Below, in pieces: positions 53,824 through 62,609 of a DNA stretch of 64,000 bases. The notes under the pieces are model-generated. The model was not told where the DNA came from. It made no database searches and was given only the letters and a program-made list of their open reading frames with translations. How positions within the stretch are numbered: the stretch's first letter is position 1; the number at the start of each line of letters is the position of its first letter. Source of the DNA: Sandaracinobacteroides hominis (GTDB lineage: Bacteria > Pseudomonadota > Alphaproteobacteria > Sphingomonadales > Sphingomonadaceae); contig NZ_JADCUC010000004.1 of assembly GCF_016464365.1 (NCBI RefSeq), positions 1 through 64,000 of the forward strand, given 5' to 3'. The translations under genes were made by a program, and so were the position numbers.

Positions 53824-55599
53824 ATGACGCGCACGCCTGCTCGCCCGTTCCGCTCTCGGGAATGGTTTGTCGCCCCCGGGCGAAGTGACATGGCAGCGCT
53901 CTATCTCGAGCGCTTCATGAACTATGGGATGACGCCGGAGGAGCTTCGTTCCGGAAGGCCGATTATCGGGATCTGCCAGTCTGGATCAGATCTTTCGCCC
54001 TGCAACCGGATTCACCTGGATCTTGCGCGGCGTGTGCGAGACGGCATCCGGGACGCGGGGGGCATCCCCATCGAATTCCCGATGCATCCGATTTTCGAGA
54101 ATTGTCGCCGACCAACCGCTGCCCTCGATAGGAACCTCGCCTATCTGGGGCTGGTAGAAGTGTTGAACGGCTACCCTATCGATGCAGTCGTGCTCACTAC
54201 CGGATGTGACAAGACAACGCCGGCGCAGATCATGGCAGCCTCTACAGTCGATATTCCGGCCATCGTCCTCTCTGGAGGCCCGATGCTGGATGGCTGGCAT
54301 GATGGCGATCTGGTCGGTTCAGGGACAGTAATCTGGCGGGCGCGCCGCAAACTGGGCGCGGGTGAGATCACGGAGGAAGAGTTTCTGGATCAGGCAGCGG
54401 CGTCAGCGCCGTCTGCCGGGCACTGCAACACCATGGGCACCGCATCAACGATGAATTCGGTCGTAGAAGGGCTGGGCCTGTCCCTGCCCGGGTGTGCCAT
54501 GATCCCGGCGCCTTATCGCGAACGCGGACAGATGGCCTATCACACCGGCCGTCGCATTGTGGAAATGGCCTATGAGGACCTGAGGCCCTCATGCATCCTT
54601 ACGCGCACGGCGTTCCTGAATGCTCTCGCCTTGACGACTGCCATCGGTGGGTCATCAAATGCGCAGCCGCACATCATGGCTATGGCGCGACATGCTGGTG
54701 TGGAAATCGGCCCCGGGGACTGGATGGAGGCATACCGGCTTCCTTTGCTGGTAAACATGCAGCCGGCCGGCAGATATCTTGGCGAACGCTTTCACAGGGC
54801 CGGGGGCGTCCCCGCGGTTCTTTACGAGCTGCTTCAAGCCGGGAAGATAGATGGCTCAGCGCTGACGGTCACGGGCCGCAGCATAGGAGAGAATGTCGCA
54901 AGCCGCATAACTACCGATCGAGATGTTATTCGGCCGTGGGCAGAGCCGTTGCGGGACAACGCGGGATTCCTCGTGCTGTCCGGAAACCTGTTCAACTTTG
55001 CCATTATGAAGACGAGCGTCATCTCGGAAGAGTTCCGTACCCGCTATTTGTCAGAGCCAGGACGAGAAGGCATTTTCGAGGCGCGAGCCGTGGTTTTCGA
55101 CGGTTCAGATGACTATCATCACCGCATCAACGATCCGACGCTTGGAGTGGATGAGCGCTCGATTCTTGTGATCCGAGGCTCAGGTCCGTTGGGATGGCCT
55201 GGTTCTGCAGAGGTGGTGAACATGCAGCCGCCCGATGCCCTTCTCAAGCGTGGCATCACCAGCTTACCTACGCTGGGGGATGGCCGCCAGTCGGGAACTT
55301 CCGATAGCCCGTCCATCCTGAACGCATCGCCCGAGAGCGCGGCTGGTGGCGGGCTTTCCTGGCTTCGATCGGGAGACATGGTGCGGATTGATCTCAACCT
55401 TGGCCGTTGCGATGCCCTGGTCGAGCCCGAAGAAATCAGGCGCAGATGTGCCGAAGTCGGGCCTCGAGTTCCCGCAAGCCAGACCCCGTGGGAGGAACTC
55501 TACCGGGAAAAGACCAGCCAACTGGACGCCGGGTGCGTCATGGAAATGGCGCTCAAGTACCGAGGCACCTCCGCAAGGGTACCGCGGCACAATCACTAG
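53824..55599 (+). CDS. xylD: IlvD/Edd-family sugar-acid dehydratase (xylonate/arabinonate type)
   Basis: 591 residues. The Fe-S cluster cysteines C60 (SDLSPCN), C128 (TTGCDKTTPA) and C201 (SAGHCNTMGTASTMN) are present. The length matches pentonate dehydratases rather than IlvD (about 560-615) or Edd. The distinctive YRERGQMAYHTGRRIVEMA and DDYHHRINDP segments match the xylonate/arabinonate branch. It converts D-xylonate or L-arabinonate to the 2-keto-3-deoxy acid in an oxidative pentose pathway. The dehydrogenase and aldolase partners are not in the window. Confidence 0.85.
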   Translation: MTRTPARPFRSREWFVAPGRSDMAALYLERFMNYGMTPEELRSGRPIIGICQSGSDLSPCNRIHLDLARRVRDGIRDAGGIPIEFPMHPIFENCRRPTAALDRNLAYLGLVEVLNGYPIDAVVLTTGCDKTTPAQIMAASTVDIPAIVLSGGPMLDGWHDGDLVGSGTVIWRARRKLGAGEITEEEFLDQAAASAPSAGHCNTMGTASTMNSVVEGLGLSLPGCAMIPAPYRERGQMAYHTGRRIVEMAYEDLRPSCILTRTAFLNALALTTAIGGSSNAQPHIMAMARHAGVEIGPGDWMEAYRLPLLVNMQPAGRYLGERFHRAGGVPAVLYELLQAGKIDGSALTVTGRSIGENVASRITTDRDVIRPWAEPLRDNAGFLVLSGNLFNFAIMKTSVISEEFRTRYLSEPGREGIFEARAVVFDGSDDYHHRINDPTLGVDERSILVIRGSGPLGWPGSAEVVNMQPPDALLKRGITSLPTLGDGRQSGTSDSPSILNASPESAAGGGLSWLRSGDMVRIDLNLGRCDALVEPEEIRRRCAEVGPRVPASQTPWEELYREKTSQLDAGCVMEMALKYRGTSARVPRHNH

Positions 55600-55739
55600 A
55601 GTCGTCGATCCGTTCCACCAAAAATCTACTCATGCGCACGATGGAAGATCGTAGCGGCGAATGACGGTTCGCCGCAGCTAGGCTTTGTCGCTGCTACTGG
55701 GACCTTGTCGTAAGAATTGGCAGTGACCCCAATGAAAAA

Positions 55740-55765
55740 GGGCCTGCACCAAGAGGTGCAGGCCC
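55740..55765 (-). terminator. Intrinsic terminator after the OmpA gene
   Basis: GGGCCTGCACC pairs with GGTGCAGGCCC over a 4-nt loop. On the minus strand it is followed by TTTTTC, so it terminates the OmpA mRNA; on the plus strand GATTTTC gives weak termination for the dehydratase gene. Confidence 0.9.
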
Positions 55766-55806
55766 GATTTTCAACCGTAGCGGGGTGAAGCCCCGCTATC
55801 GGGAGA

Positions 55807-56949
55807 TCAGTTGGTCGGCTGGCCGAAGATGATTTCGGCGCGACGGTTCTGCGGCTCGCGCACACCCAGTGGCGTGTCGACCAGCAGTCGGTTGAAACCG
55901 AAGCCGCGGGTAGTCATCTGGCTGTCCGCAATGCCCTTGCCAGCCATATAGGCCTTCACAGCATTGGCACGGCGCTCCGACAGAGCCTGGTTGTAGGCGG
56001 CCGGACCCGACGTATCGGTGTGACCGTCGATAACCACCGACGATTGGCCGGTCTGGACATAGGCTTCAGCCGCACGATCGAGGATCGCTGCTGCTTCCGG
56101 CGTGATGTCGTACTTATCCCAGTCGAAGAAGACCAGGAACGGTCCGGGCACCACCTGCTGCGGCGGAGGCGGCGGAGGCGGAGGCGGCGGAGGCGGCGGA
56201 GGCGGAGGCGGAGGCGGCGGAGGCGCTTCCTCGAACAGGTTGAACGTCAGCCCCAGCAGAAGGCTGTGGCTCCGCCAGTTGCCCGAAAGATCATGACCAT
56301 TGGTGGTCTGCAGATCCAGGCCGCTCATATTGAAGAAGCGATACTTCAGCGACAGATCCAGCTTTTCCGACAGAGCATAACGCACGCCGGCAATGGCCTG
56401 CCATGCAACACCAGTGTCGCTGTCGTCAGAGAAGGCCGCGCCGTACTTCTGGAGTTGCCAGATGTGCGACTTAAATCGGCCAATACCGACACCACCGCCC
56501 ACGAAACCGCCAAACGGCGAACCTTCTTCGGCTCCGAAATCGAACATGCCGTTCAGCATGAACGTAAGAATTTCGGCATTACCATCGGCAGCAGTATAGC
56601 TGCCAGCGGCAGGAACCCTAGGAACACCGGTGCCTCCGTAAGGAATCGCCGGAATAGCGCCATTGACAGTTACCGAATCCAGATTGGCATTCTTATAACC
56701 AACTTCAAACTCGGTCCGGAACGAACCAAAGTCGTAACCGAGCACGCCGCCGACTTCCCAGCCAGGCTCGTACTTGTTGCGGATACCATCCGAAACGCCG
56801 ACACCAGCCGTCGTTTCAATATCAAAACCCTTGGACTCGGCGATGAAGCCGCCAGCCTCCAGGCCTATATACCAGGAGTTATCCCGCGCTTGCGCGGCTC
56901 CTGCTAGCACCGTGGTCGCGAGCGCGACCGCAACGGCGAACTTCCCCAT
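55807..56949 (-). CDS. OmpA-family outer-membrane protein with polyproline linker
   Basis: 380 residues. Signal peptide MGKFAVAVALATTVLAGAAQA. An eight-stranded beta-barrel region follows (about 22-245; GLEAGGFIAES, FRTEFEVGYKNA, LDLSLKYRFFNMSG, LLLGLTFNLF). A run of 21 consecutive prolines (56161-56223) comes next, then a C-terminal OmpA domain (VFFDWDKYDITPEAAAILDRAAE, GHTDTSGPAAYNQALSERRANAV). The barrel anchors in the outer membrane and the OmpA domain binds peptidoglycan. The proline spacer is unusually long and encoded by a GGC/GGA-type repeat. Confidence 0.93.
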   Translation of the reverse strand: MGKFAVAVALATTVLAGAAQARDNSWYIGLEAGGFIAESKGFDIETTAGVGVSDGIRNKYEPGWEVGGVLGYDFGSFRTEFEVGYKNANLDSVTVNGAIPAIPYGGTGVPRVPAAGSYTAADGNAEILTFMLNGMFDFGAEEGSPFGGFVGGGVGIGRFKSHIWQLQKYGAAFSDDSDTGVAWQAIAGVRYALSEKLDLSLKYRFFNMSGLDLQTTNGHDLSGNWRSHSLLLGLTFNLFEEAPPPPPPPPPPPPPPPPPPPPPQQVVPGPFLVFFDWDKYDITPEAAAILDRAAEAYVQTGQSSVVIDGHTDTSGPAAYNQALSERRANAVKAYMAGKGIADSQMTTRGFGFNRLLVDTPLGVREPQNRRAEIIFGQPTN

Positions 56950-57090
56950 GACTATCCCCTTCTACGTATGACGCACTAAGGCCGGGTCATCTAACCGAGC
57001 CTATGCGCGCTTAGCAAGGGGTGGATTCACCAAAACTGTGTTACAAGTGCAACATGTTGGCCGGCAATTCGCACAAAGCGCGAACACTTG

Positions 57091-57555
57091 TCATGCCGAT
57101 ACCAACCCAAGCCCCACAAGGCGGTGCAGTAGAGCGGCCAACGCCTCTCTCGCTTCAACGTCAATTACCGAACCGCCCTGCGAAATTTCGACGCCGTCCG
57201 CCGGCGGCCCATAGGGGGCGACCTCGGCAAATCCGCCAGCCGTACGCCGAATAGTCCTTTGCTCATCAACGACCCACAACGCGAAGCCCTCCGGCACGCG
57301 ATGAAAGCGCCAGCCACCCACCGTCCAGCATGCCAGCCGATTCTCCTGTCCCCCCCATTCGCCGGCCGCTCCCGGCGCCACTATCCAGCATTCTCCCAGT
57401 TCAGGGGCTTGCGGCGGGGTCAAAACCTGCCTGCTAGCCACGACGGCCCCCACCAGGCAATCCAACGCCATCAGGGCCTCATTGTGCGTGACATCCTTCT
57501 GCCCCTGCCCGGCTATCAACATTGGCATTTCCAACCGCGCCGTCTTCTCCGTCAC
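57091..57555 (-). CDS. DUF2793 protein (GTA/phage-tail associated)
   Basis: 154 residues from GTG 57555. LIAGQGQKDVTHNEALMALDCLVGAVVASR near the start and GECWIVAPGAAGEWGGQENRLACWTVGGWRFHRVPEGFALWV define DUF2793. This family sits at the distal end of alphaproteobacterial GTA and phage tail clusters and probably forms a tail-tip or fibre-tip piece. It follows the baseplate gene within 20 bp. Being intact, it may outlast the rest of the cluster. Confidence 0.85.
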   Translation of the reverse strand: MTEKTARLEMPMLIAGQGQKDVTHNEALMALDCLVGAVVASRQVLTPPQAPELGECWIVAPGAAGEWGGQENRLACWTVGGWRFHRVPEGFALWVVDEQRTIRRTAGGFAEVAPYGPPADGVEISQGGSVIDVEAREALAALLHRLVGLGLVSA

Positions 57556-57571
57556 AGGTCTGTCTCCCTCT

Positions 57572-59494
57572 TCAGATTCGAACCGATCCGGAACGCCGCA
57601 GCGCCATCGGCCCATCGCCCATCGCTTCAAGCCAGCATTCCCCCGAAGGCAGCGCCCGTCCAAACCAAGCGACCTGATCCGACAAAGTGAATACAAGCGG
57701 ACTTCCGCCGATCATCCGCGTGAACAACTCGCCATCGTCTCCGGCAAACTGCCAGCGAAAGCCTGTGTCGCTCGCGACCTCTCCGCTCCAGTCCCAGGCT
57801 TCGGCAGAGCGGGATACCCAGTTCATCCTCACCGCCCCGTCCGGCGTCCTCTGCGCACCAAAGTGAACGGGAGCCATCTGCGCGCGGCCGACGCCTTCAA
57901 CACGATGAACCAACTCGGTTCCGCCAGGCGGATCCCCAGAACCAGACGCCAAAAAGGCGATCTCCCGGCCGGACGCATCCGTCGGAATCTGCCAATGGGC
58001 CAGATCTTCCAGCCTCAGCTGGAGAACGGTCGCCCCGGGCTCCACCACCGCCATGCGATAACCGGTTCCGAATCGTCCCCGCAGGAGGCGGGACAATCGC
58101 ACCACGCCGTCGCCCTTAAACTCGGCATTCTGAAACTGTAAAAGCTCCCCACCAACAAGCACGAGATTGGCCCCGGCGAGCACGGCTTCAGCCGACCTGC
58201 TTTCAAACGCCGGCACATCTTCCATCACCTGCACCAGCAGGCTGTTGTGTTCGTCCCAAATCGTTTCCGGTCCCACGTCGAGCGGTTCGACCAGCGTTCC
58301 AAAGGGCGCGGAGCTTCCAACAGCCCCCAGGCTGATCTCGTCGCCACCGAAAAGGACGCGGATTTCCGCCCCCCGCCAGCCGGGCCCACCAGCAGCGGCA
58401 ACCCAAATCCGCGTATCACCCACCCGAAGCGGAACTGGGGTCTCAAACGCCCGGAGAATAGTCGGAACCGGCGGCACCAGCGGAGCGGGCAGTGATCGCC
58501 CCGGATCTGCAGCAACTGCTGTCGAGCCGGCTCCGGCAACTCTCTCCGCCTCGAACAGCAGCAGCAGCCCCTGCACATCGCGTTTCACGATGCGCCACAT
58601 CGCGCCGCGATCCAGCGCAATCATGTCGCCAACGCAAATTTCCATCCAGCGCCAAGGCAATGCAAAGCTCAACACTTCCGCTCCTGCCTCCGCCTCTCGC
58701 AAGAGCCTGGCGGCCAGCTTCCGGGCCAGTTCGGCCGTCGCGGTCAATGCCCCTCCACTTTCGATCTCGGTGCCCGATCTCCCGCGCGAAGCCCGCTGCC
58801 GCCCAGCCTGATAGTCCCTCGCCGGATCGAAATAGCCAATGCTCAGTCCAGCCGGACGCGCCGAAACGGCAACCTCCGCCGACGCGGCCTCCTCGCGAAA
58901 GATCAGATCACCCGCCGGAACTGAGAAAAGCCGCCCGCCGCCAAAGCCAAATGCACCATCGGCGAGGCAAGGGCTGGCACCAATCGTCTGCGCCACCGTT
59001 TGCGCGTCGTCCGCCAATCTGGAGGATACCGCCGCAAACCCTGTCGCGCCTGCCTCCACCTGCATCTCCGGAACCTGAAAGCCGGCCTCCGCCCCCATTT
59101 CGGCCAACCAGCTTTCTGCGCCATCCTCGTCCGCAATAACCTCGAAACTCAGGTTCGGAATGCGATTGCCAAAGGCTCCCAACGCGAAATCCTCGAAAAC
59201 GACATAGGCGATACCGCGATAGTCCGGAGCCAATCCGTCGTCTTCCGCAGCCGCAATCAGCGGGTCCGTAGCTTGCTCCGCATCGCCTCGATGAACCCGC
59301 ATCACAGTCTTGGTCTCAAAGCGTCCTTCGGCGTCCCGGATTTCCCGGCCGTCGGCCCAGATCCGCCCGATACCCAGAATCGGCCGCGCCGACAGCGCCA
59401 CAGCAAAGCTCGTCCCGGCCGTTCGGCGGCCGCTTCCCTTGCGCGCGCCCGATTGCATGGGCAGCGCCCAGATCAACTGGCCGGCCAAGCCCAT
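57572..59494 (-). CDS. GTA baseplate/host-specificity protein, N-terminally truncated
   Basis: 640 residues. The sequence begins in mid-domain: GQLIWALPMQSGARKG...SFAVALSARPILGIGRIWADGREIRD, which in complete GTA gp15-type proteins lies well inside the chain after a Gly-rich N-terminus. The rest (GNRIPNLSFEVIADEDGAESW, GYFDPARDYQAGRQRA, FRWQFAGDDGELFTRM) is continuous and without stops. The beginning seems lost in the deletion that fused it to a DUF2163 remnant. It may still be translated from ATG 59494. The original protein forms the tail spike hub. Confidence 0.8.
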   Translation of the reverse strand: MGLAGQLIWALPMQSGARKGSGRRTAGTSFAVALSARPILGIGRIWADGREIRDAEGRFETKTVMRVHRGDAEQATDPLIAAAEDDGLAPDYRGIAYVVFEDFALGAFGNRIPNLSFEVIADEDGAESWLAEMGAEAGFQVPEMQVEAGATGFAAVSSRLADDAQTVAQTIGASPCLADGAFGFGGGRLFSVPAGDLIFREEAASAEVAVSARPAGLSIGYFDPARDYQAGRQRASRGRSGTEIESGGALTATAELARKLAARLLREAEAGAEVLSFALPWRWMEICVGDMIALDRGAMWRIVKRDVQGLLLLFEAERVAGAGSTAVAADPGRSLPAPLVPPVPTILRAFETPVPLRVGDTRIWVAAAGGPGWRGAEIRVLFGGDEISLGAVGSSAPFGTLVEPLDVGPETIWDEHNSLLVQVMEDVPAFESRSAEAVLAGANLVLVGGELLQFQNAEFKGDGVVRLSRLLRGRFGTGYRMAVVEPGATVLQLRLEDLAHWQIPTDASGREIAFLASGSGDPPGGTELVHRVEGVGRAQMAPVHFGAQRTPDGAVRMNWVSRSAEAWDWSGEVASDTGFRWQFAGDDGELFTRMIGGSPLVFTLSDQVAWFGRALPSGECWLEAMGDGPMALRRSGSVRI

Positions 59495-59570
59495 CCCCCC
59501 GCGTCAGCCGCCAGCACAGGGCCACTGCAGTCGCTTCTCCGCCAAGCGCCCCGGCAAGCTCGGGCGTCAT
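59484..59570 (-). pseudogene. DUF2163 (GTA gp13-like) N-terminal scrap
   Basis: From ATG 59570 about 29 residues (TPELAGALGGEATAVALCWRL) match the start of GTA DUF2163 proteins. After LTRGDG the frame enters baseplate-gene DNA in a different register and stops at 59316. The ATG overlaps the stop of the DUF2460 scrap. Only the first tenth of the normal gene remains. Confidence 0.65.
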
Positions 59571-59875
59571 TCCCGCACCTCCACCAGCGGAACACTGGGT
59601 GCTTCCCCGGAGCGCACCCCAGAAAGCGAAACGTCCAACCTGTCACTGGCAAACCGCACCGGCACGTCAAAGGCATATCCGGCACGCACGGCCGCCCCGA
59701 TCGGTGGCGCCTCGTCGAACACCAGCCGCCCGCCCGCCAGAAGCTGCCACCCGTCGAACAGCTCAACACCTGCAACGGAAACACGCACGCTGCCCGGCTC
59801 GGGCCGGGAAATACGCCGCACTTCCTCCGCGCCCGCGTCGCCGTATCGCTTCACCAGCTGAAAGCTCAACTGCAT
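59567..59875 (-). pseudogene. DUF2460 (GTA gp12-like) C-terminal fragment
   Basis: From ATG 59875, 102 residues (LVKRYGDAGAEEVRRISRPE... ending DVPVRFASDRLDVSLSGVR...SVPLVEVRE) match the C-terminal half of the about 210-residue DUF2460 tail protein. The N-terminal half is missing; the DNA upstream encodes the portal scrap instead. The frame is open further upstream but with unrelated Gly/Arg-rich sequence. Confidence 0.7.
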
Positions 59876-59913
59876 GCCATCGCCTAGCCGCTCACCGTCA
59901 CCATCGCCTCCAT

Positions 59914-60123
59914 TCAGCCCCCCTTGCGCTTTCCCCAGCCCAGCATTTCCCGCTTCTCGTCGTCGCTCAGGAAGCCCGCGTCCCCCACGTGACGCCACAA
60001 TCGCTCCCGGTCGGCCCACAGCGCCGGCACCAGGTCCATGTCCGCCTCGATGCGCAGACCCGGCCACCACAGCGCCAGATGCCGCGAAAGCCGCTCCATC
60101 CTGGAAAGCTCGCGCGCCACCAC
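59914..60123 (-). pseudogene. HK97-type portal protein C-terminal scrap
   Basis: About 69 residues from GTG 60123 (LSRHLALWWPGLRIEADMDLVPALWADRERLWRHVGDAGFLSDDEKREMLG) match the final segment of GTA portal proteins. A stop codon lies in frame at 60142, so nothing upstream continues. The genes normally between portal and DUF2460 (protease, capsid, adaptors, tail) are absent, indicating a large internal deletion. Confidence 0.7.
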
Positions 60124-60199
60124 ATCTCCGGAAATAGTCGGTCAAGCCCCGGAAGGCGGCGGGCTCTCCCAGCCGCAATTCCGGAGCATGCCCAAATCT

Positions 60200-60718
60200 C
60201 TATACCGAATCGTCACGATTGTCAATATGTTTTTTACCGTATTGGTTATCATAGTGCATGACCAACCGATCCAGCGCCAGCCCCAGCACCAGCTTCCCGG
60301 CACGAACCGGCCATCCCAGCCCCTTCTCCGCTTCCGCCAGCCCCTCACCCTCGCAGGCAACCCGCCACAACACATCCGACAGCCCCGGCCCAACTTCCGC
60401 CATCGCCGCCCCGAATCGCCGCCGCGCCTCGATCCCCGCCACCGCCTGGGTGTCGGCGCCTCCCTGCCAACCCTGCCGCCCCCCTGGGGCAGCATCCCAC
60501 CGCATTGTCACCCGCGCGCCCAGCCCGGCCCGCGCATGGTCGCCGCGCAACCGCTCGCCGGCCGCCACCTGCCGTGCCGTCAACATCCCGCGCCGCGCCA
60601 GCCAGGCCAGCGGCGACTCGGTCAGGTTCACGGCCACCACCTGCCGATCCACCGCGTCCGAAGGCGCCAGAACCCGCCGTCCGATAACCCGATTCGGATA
60701 GTCGCTTGCTTCAATCAT
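60200..60718 (-). CDS. DUF6456 protein
   Basis: 172 residues from ATG 60718, with GGAGA upstream. SPLAWLARRGMLTARQVAAGERLRGDHARAGLGARVTMRWD and VGPGLSDVLWRVACEGEGLAEAEKGLGWPVRAGKLVLGLALDRLVMHY define DUF6456, an alphaproteobacterial family beside GTA loci and phage genes. Function unknown; the HTH-like arrangement hints at a regulator. It is divergent from the XRE gene. Confidence 0.8.
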   Translation of the reverse strand: MIEASDYPNRVIGRRVLAPSDAVDRQVVAVNLTESPLAWLARRGMLTARQVAAGERLRGDHARAGLGARVTMRWDAAPGGRQGWQGGADTQAVAGIEARRRFGAAMAEVGPGLSDVLWRVACEGEGLAEAEKGLGWPVRAGKLVLGLALDRLVMHYDNQYGKKHIDNRDDSV

Positions 60719-60797
60719 GCATCCATCTCCTCTCGACAGATGCAAATAAATGCCATAATGGTAATGCTGTAGGAAAGCCAATAACCGGGAAAAGAAA

Positions 60798-61361
60798 ATG
60801 ACCAGCCGCCTACGGGAGATTCGCAAGAGCAAGGGCCTCACTCTGGCAGAGGTCGCAGCCCGCTGCACGCCCGCCACCACGGCGGTCACCATCGGCCGCC
60901 TCGAAACCGGCACACGCCAGCTCACCGTTCCCTGGATCGAAAAGCTCGCAACGGCGCTGGAGGTCGAGCCCCGGCAGCTGATCGCGCAGGAAAGTGATTC
61001 GACTATTCCCGTCGCCGCCCAGCTCACCGCAGAGGGCGCACAGGCCCTCACCGCCCCGCTCTCCCTGCATCCGCCGGTCCCCATGCCCGGCGCGATCGGC
61101 CTCATCATCCGCGACTCACAGGGCGATTACCGCGCCGGCGACCACCTCTGGCTGGAACAGCTGCAACCCGAACGCTTCGGAGAAGCCATCAACACCGACG
61201 TGCTGGTTCCCCGCCCGGTCGGCCGCTTCGTCTTCGGCCGCCTCGTCGCCACCGATCAGGGGCGGCTGCAGATCCTGCCGCTAAAGCCCGGCAGCCGCCA
61301 GACCGTCGTCGCAGAAGCGCCGTGGATAGCGCGCGCCCACCACCTCATCCGCCAGCTCTAG
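60798..61361 (+). CDS. XRE-family regulator with S24-like C-terminal domain
   Basis: 187 residues. Residues 4-60 form an HTH ([19 protein letters not shown]...[29 protein letters not shown]). The C-terminal part ([24 protein letters not shown]...[21 protein letters not shown]) has the beta-rich pattern of LexA/cI S24 domains, but no clear Ser-Lys dyad. It is convergent with dcd (4-bp overlap) and divergent from DUF6456. Possibly a relic of GTA control. Confidence 0.8.
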   Translation: MTSRLREIRKSKGLTLAEVAARCTPATTAVTIGRLETGTRQLTVPWIEKLATALEVEPRQLIAQESDSTIPVAAQLTAEGAQALTAPLSLHPPVPMPGAIGLIIRDSQGDYRAGDHLWLEQLQPERFGEAINTDVLVPRPVGRFVFGRLVATDQGRLQILPLKPGSRQTVVAEAPWIARAHHLIRQL

Positions 61362-61912
61362 AGCCGGGGCAAGGTCACCCCCCGCTGCCCCTGATACTTC
61401 CCGGCGCGGTCGGCATAACTCACCTCACACACCGAATCGCCCTTCAGGAACAGGAACTGGCAAGCGCCCTCATTGGCATAGATCTTCGCCGGCAGCGGCG
61501 TGGTGTTGGAAAACTCCAACGTCACATGCCCCTCCCACTCCGGTTCCAGCGGCGTGACATTCACGATGATCCCGCATCGGGCATAGGTGCTCTTGCCCAG
61601 ACAGATGACCAGCACATCCCGCGGCACCCGGAAAAATTCCACCGTCCGCGCCAGCGCGAAGCTGTTGGGCGGAATCACACACACGTCCGTCTGCCGATCG
61701 ACAAAGCTGGCATCCGAAAAGGCTTTCGGGTCCACCACCGCACTATCCACGTTGGTAAAAATCTTGAACTCGTTGGAAACCCGCGCGTCATATCCATAAC
61801 TCGAAAGCCCATAGGAAATGCAGCCATCCCGCCGCTGTCCCTCCACAAACGGCTCGATCATCCCATCCCGCAAAGCGCGCTCTCGAATCCAGGAATCGGG
61901 CATAACGCTCAT
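61358..61912 (-). CDS. dcd: dCTP deaminase
   Basis: 184 residues from ATG 61912; an in-frame ATG seven codons upstream gives an unlikely Arg-rich start. Signatures: [86 protein letters not shown] and EGACQFLF. It makes dUTP from dCTP for thymidylate synthesis. The length and motifs are those of monofunctional Dcd. Confidence 0.95.
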   Translation of the reverse strand: MSVMPDSWIRERALRDGMIEPFVEGQRRDGCISYGLSSYGYDARVSNEFKIFTNVDSAVVDPKAFSDASFVDRQTDVCVIPPNSFALARTVEFFRVPRDVLVICLGKSTYARCGIIVNVTPLEPEWEGHVTLEFSNTTPLPAKIYANEGACQFLFLKGDSVCEVSYADRAGKYQGQRGVTLPRL

Positions 61913-62014
61913 TGCTTGTCGCCTCCGGCGCATGTTCCGCGCACTTGCGCCGGCGCGCGTTCGCGCTTGCGGCGCAGCGCGCCGGGGTTAGCGATACTCA
62001 AACTTGGTCCTTCC

Positions 62015-62488
62015 TCACTGCCGGATGTGCAAAACGCAGATCAGCGTGAACAGCCGTCGCGCGGTGTCAAAATCCATCTCCACCCGCCCGTCAAGCCGCT
62101 CCATCAGCAGTTCCGCCGCCGAATTGTGAATCCCCCGCCGCGCCATGTCGATGGTTTCGATGGCGCTCGGCGCCGCATTGCGGATCGCCTTGTAGTAGCT
62201 GTCGCAGATCGCGAAATACTCGCGCACCACCCGTCGGAACGGCCCCAGCCCCAGCAGTACCGAGCCGGTCGCGGCCCCGCCCTCTTCCGTCAGGTCCATT
62301 GCCAGGCGGCCGTCCTCCACCCGCAGCACCAGCCGCCACGGCCCGTCGCCACGAACCTCCACCGGCCGAAAGACATTCCCTTCCAGCAGGTCAAATATCG
62401 CAACCCGCCGTTCCTGCTCCACATCGGCATTGCGCCAGATGACAGTACGCTCATCCAGTTCAACTGCCACAATCCGATGATCCGCCAT
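62015..62488 (-). CDS. UPF0262 family protein
   Basis: 157 residues. HRIVAVELDERTVIWRNADVEQERRVAIFDLLEGNVFRP and FRRVVREYFAICDSYYKAIRNAAPSAIETIDMARRGIHNSAAELLMERLDGRVEMDFDTARRLFTLICVLH match UPF0262, an alphaproteobacterial family of unknown function with a helical C-terminal half. It is about 100 bp upstream of dcd on the same strand, so co-transcription is possible. No catalytic motif visible. Confidence 0.9.
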   Translation of the reverse strand: MADHRIVAVELDERTVIWRNADVEQERRVAIFDLLEGNVFRPVEVRGDGPWRLVLRVEDGRLAMDLTEEGGAATGSVLLGLGPFRRVVREYFAICDSYYKAIRNAAPSAIETIDMARRGIHNSAAELLMERLDGRVEMDFDTARRLFTLICVLHIRQ

Positions 62489-62609
62489 GCGCGAAACCCT
62501 AAAGCCCCGCAGGACAATGGCAAGTGTGGCCTAAAGCCTGTTCCAAACAGGCGGAATCGCCTGATCGGCCTGGAGCGGCCGATTTCATGCGATCAAATCG
62601 AGGCTCGCT

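Noticed and set aside
57091-61361. Intact prophage
   Set aside because: Only tail-end and fragmentary GTA-type genes occur; no integrase, terminase, capsid or lysis genes are here.
62540-62590. Terminator after cysH
   Set aside because: A short ATCGGCC/GGCCGAT stem is visible near 62560, but no U-run follows and the stem is weak, so I did not list it as a feature.
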